From Bacteroidota bacterium (lineage in GTDB: Bacteria > Bacteroidota > Bacteroidia > Flavobacteriales_E > Vicingaceae), in assembly GCA_013112545.1 (NCBI GenBank), contig JABFGJ010000001.1:1-64000 (forward strand): 64,000 nucleotides of DNA, given 5' to 3'. Both the position numbers and the translations under genes were made by a program. The number at the start of each line of letters is the position of its first letter. Within the stretch, counting starts at the first letter, position 1. This document shows, piece after piece, positions 62,490 through 64,000 of the stretch. The notes beneath the pieces were generated by a model. The model ran no database searches. It saw only the letters and a program-made list of their open reading frames with translations, and was not told the origin of the DNA.

Positions 62490-62993
62490 TTACTTATCTA
62501 TTGCCTTTCTTAATTTTTTAATTAACAGCTTGGAATCATAGACCTTCATTTCATCAAGCTCAAAAACTTTGTATGCTAAATCAGCATTCAAGTCATAAAT
62601 AAAGTATTCGAAAACAATTAACACATCTTCATCAGGATGCTTTTTAAGGTAGTTGTTTTTATACACTTCGCTAATTAAGGCATATTTATAACCAGCTTTA
62701 GCTAAGCTTTTATAAGTTGATTGAGTAGCAAGAGCATACTGATAAGGATACTTCATTGCCTCAACAGTTAATTTCTTATTTGACTCTTTAATGACTTTAT
62801 TGTGATTGTTTTGCCGGTGAAAGATGTATTTGTCTTCCTTGCTATTTTTAGGGTCAACTGTAATTTTAACTGGCTCATGTTTTAAAATAATGAGTTTATT
62901 GCTCTCAAGATTTTCAGGTGCTCCTTTCAGATAAACTGTTTGAGAAAATGCTGTAGTAGTAAAAAGAGATAATGCGATTAGTAAAATTTTCAT
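62490..62993 (-). CDS. Hypothetical small secreted protein
   Basis: 167 residues. Signal peptide MKILLIALSLFTTTAFSQ. The mature part is basic and mixed alpha/beta (LKGAPENLESNKLIILKHEPVKITVDPKNSKEDKYIFHRQNNHNKVI, DEDVLIVFEYFIYDLNADLAYKVFELDEMKVY). I do not recognise a family. It lies 18 bases after the ClC gene stop and before acnA, all on the minus strand. Confidence 0.55.
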   Translation of the reverse strand: MKILLIALSLFTTTAFSQTVYLKGAPENLESNKLIILKHEPVKITVDPKNSKEDKYIFHRQNNHNKVIKESNKKLTVEAMKYPYQYALATQSTYKSLAKAGYKYALISEVYKNNYLKKHPDEDVLIVFEYFIYDLNADLAYKVFELDEMKVYDSKLLIKKLRKAIDK

Positions 62994-63011
62994 TGTTATA
63001 ATTTTTATTTT

Positions 63012-64000
63012 TTATTCGTCAGAGAAGTCTTGTAACACTTTGCGATAAGCATTAAAAAGTTTTGATTTAGAAACAAATCCTATGTATTGTCCTTGATCAA
63101 TTACAGGTAAGTTCCAAGCACCAGTTTTATTAAATTTTTGCATCACCATATCCATAGAATCATCTGAAGAAATACTAGCTGGAAAACTACTCATTAGTTC
63201 TGAAACCAACACTTTATCATATTGTTTAGGTTCAAACATAATTTGACGGATGTCGTCTAGCAAAACAATGCCCTGTAATTCATTATTAGAGTTAGTTACA
63301 GGAAAAATATTTCTGTTCGATTTTGAAACAACTTTCACTAGTTCTCTTAATGAATCCTCGGGCTGTATGCACAAAAAGTCATTTTCAACTTCGGTTTTAA
63401 GGCTCATTAAAGTAAGTACTGCCTTATCTTTATTGTGCGTAATTAATTCACCTTTTCTTGCCAACAACATGGTATAAAGCGAATGTTTTATAAAAAATTT
63501 AGATGTCATAAACGAAATAGCAGCTGTAATCATCAGCGGCATTATCAATTCGTAACCACCTGTTATTTCTGCGATTAAAAAAAGTGCCGTAAGTGGAGCG
63601 TGAATCACTCCGGCAATTACACCTGCCATACCTACAAGTGTAAAATTGCGCTCAGACAAACCAACAAACTCAAATACATTCATGGCTTTTGCAAAAACAA
63701 ATCCTACCGTAGAGCCAATAAACAAGGAAGGTGCAAAGACACCACCAACTCCACCTGCTCCGAAAGTTACAGAAGTAGCGATGGCTTTCATAAAAATCAT
63801 GGCCGCCAAAAGGCCTAAAATGATAAAAGTTGACTCTCTGTATTCATAAAAGAAGCTTCCTTCTAATAGCGAAACTTCATTGCCATTTAACAAGCTTTTT
63901 ATGGTGGCAAATCCTTCTCCATACAATGGAGGAATAAAGAAAATGATAACACCAAGCATAATTGAGCCCACTAAAGCTCTTGTATAAATGCTTTTTACTT
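63012..64000 (-). CDS. ClC-type chloride channel/transporter with CBS domains (5' end cut by window)
   Basis: About 329 codons are visible and the frame is still open at base 64000 (reading VKSIYTRALVGSIMLG...), so this is the C-terminal part. It contains the ClC helices with FGAGGVGGVFAPSLFIGSTVGFV (selectivity and gating region), the glutamate-linked GMAGVIAGVIHAPLTALFLIAEIT and, after the last helix, two CBS domains (about the last 120 residues: DFLCIQPEDSLRELV..., VSELMSSFPASISSDDSMDMVMQKFNKTGAWNLPVIDQGQYIGFVSK). It moves chloride, probably in exchange for protons. CBS domains may bind nucleotides. Confidence 0.93.
   Translation of the reverse strand, partial: VKSIYTRALVGSIMLGVIIFFIPPLYGEGFATIKSLLNGNEVSLLEGSFFYEYRESTFIILGLLAAMIFMKAIATSVTFGAGGVGGVFAPSLFIGSTVGFVFAKAMNVFEFVGLSERNFTLVGMAGVIAGVIHAPLTALFLIAEITGGYELIMPLMITAAISFMTSKFFIKHSLYTMLLARKGELITHNKDKAVLTLMSLKTEVENDFLCIQPEDSLRELVKVVSKSNRNIFPVTNSNNELQGIVLLDDIRQIMFEPKQYDKVLVSELMSSFPASISSDDSMDMVMQKFNKTGAWNLPVIDQGQYIGFVSKSKLFNAYRKVLQDFSDE

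Noticed and set aside
63600-63849. Open frames on the plus strand near the right edge
   Set aside because: They are antisense to the well-supported ClC gene.
1-64000. CRISPR array, tRNA, rRNA and replication origin
   Set aside because: No regularly spaced direct repeats with unique spacers, no cloverleaf-like sequence ending in CCA, no conserved rRNA blocks and no DnaA-box cluster were seen by eye.

Overview
The window is a chromosome segment from a member of the Bacteroidota. The evidence is the AT-rich base composition, -7 boxes of the form TAnnTTTG, a protein ending in a gliding/T9SS type B sorting domain (26347-27306), Wzi/RemB-like outer-membrane proteins, dual cytochrome oxidase subunit III genes, TTG/GTG starts inside overlapping operons, and the dispersed palindromes common in this phylum. 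I would guess Flavobacteriia or Cytophagia; the genus cannot be read from the sequence. No rRNA, tRNA or CRISPR array was recognised.

Layout. (1) 1-5.0 kb is accessory DNA. Single genes or gene pairs (a four-helix membrane protein, a HigBA toxin-antitoxin pair, a membrane protein) are separated by long imperfect palindromes that behave like integron attC sites. Each of the three visible sites carries a group II intron, or part of one, on the minus strand, without a maturase gene. Two small secreted/lipoprotein genes follow. (2) 5.1-7.1 kb holds a small membrane protein, a PlsC acyltransferase and a YhcC-type radical SAM protein. (3) 7.1-16.4 kb is one long minus-strand operon. It encodes a MocA/MobA-like nucleotidyltransferase, XdhC, an SDR oxidoreductase, a fused 2Fe-2S/molybdopterin hydroxylase, an FAD subunit with a 4-hydroxybenzoyl-CoA-reductase-type 4Fe-4S loop, two hemerythrin-domain proteins, a NarK-type nitrate/nitrite transporter with an unusual insert and a PqqD-like protein. 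A CRP/FNR-like palindrome lies just upstream. (4) 17.4-19.8 kb is hemL-hemE.

(5) 20.0-25.7 kb looks like a phosphate module: a Na/Pi cotransporter with PhoU-like tail, an OprP/O-type porin, and a PhoB/PhoR-like two-component system. (6) 25.8-29.4 kb has an ECF sigma factor overlapping a probable anti-sigma protein with a T9SS-type C-terminus, then a tandemly duplicated lipoprotein gene with three copies of one palindrome around it. (7) 29.4-37.5 kb has metH under a SAM-I riboswitch with a visible terminator/antiterminator switch, and upstream of it the respiratory oxidase accessory operon ctaB-coxIII-coxIII-coxIV-SCO-DUF420. (8) 37.5-52.5 kb is a surface-polysaccharide and sulfate-activation block: two Wzi-like proteins around a WecA/MraY-like transferase, GDP-fucose synthesis (gmd, fcl), cysQ, an SLC13 permease, two ALDH genes with deoC, and divergently cysC-cysD-cysN. 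No sulfite or PAPS reductase is present, which favours PAPS use for sulfation.

(9) 52.6-56.5 kb is a second accessory region: dinD, a ParE/RelE pair, a coiled-coil membrane protein inside a cassette with exact 10-bp inverted ends, and several repeats. Two of its repeats recur in inverted orientation in region 1, so the roughly 48-kb core lies between inverted copies. (10) 56.5-64 kb has a Kef-type antiporter, a NYN/LOTUS protein, aconitase, a small secreted protein and a ClC channel cut by the window edge.
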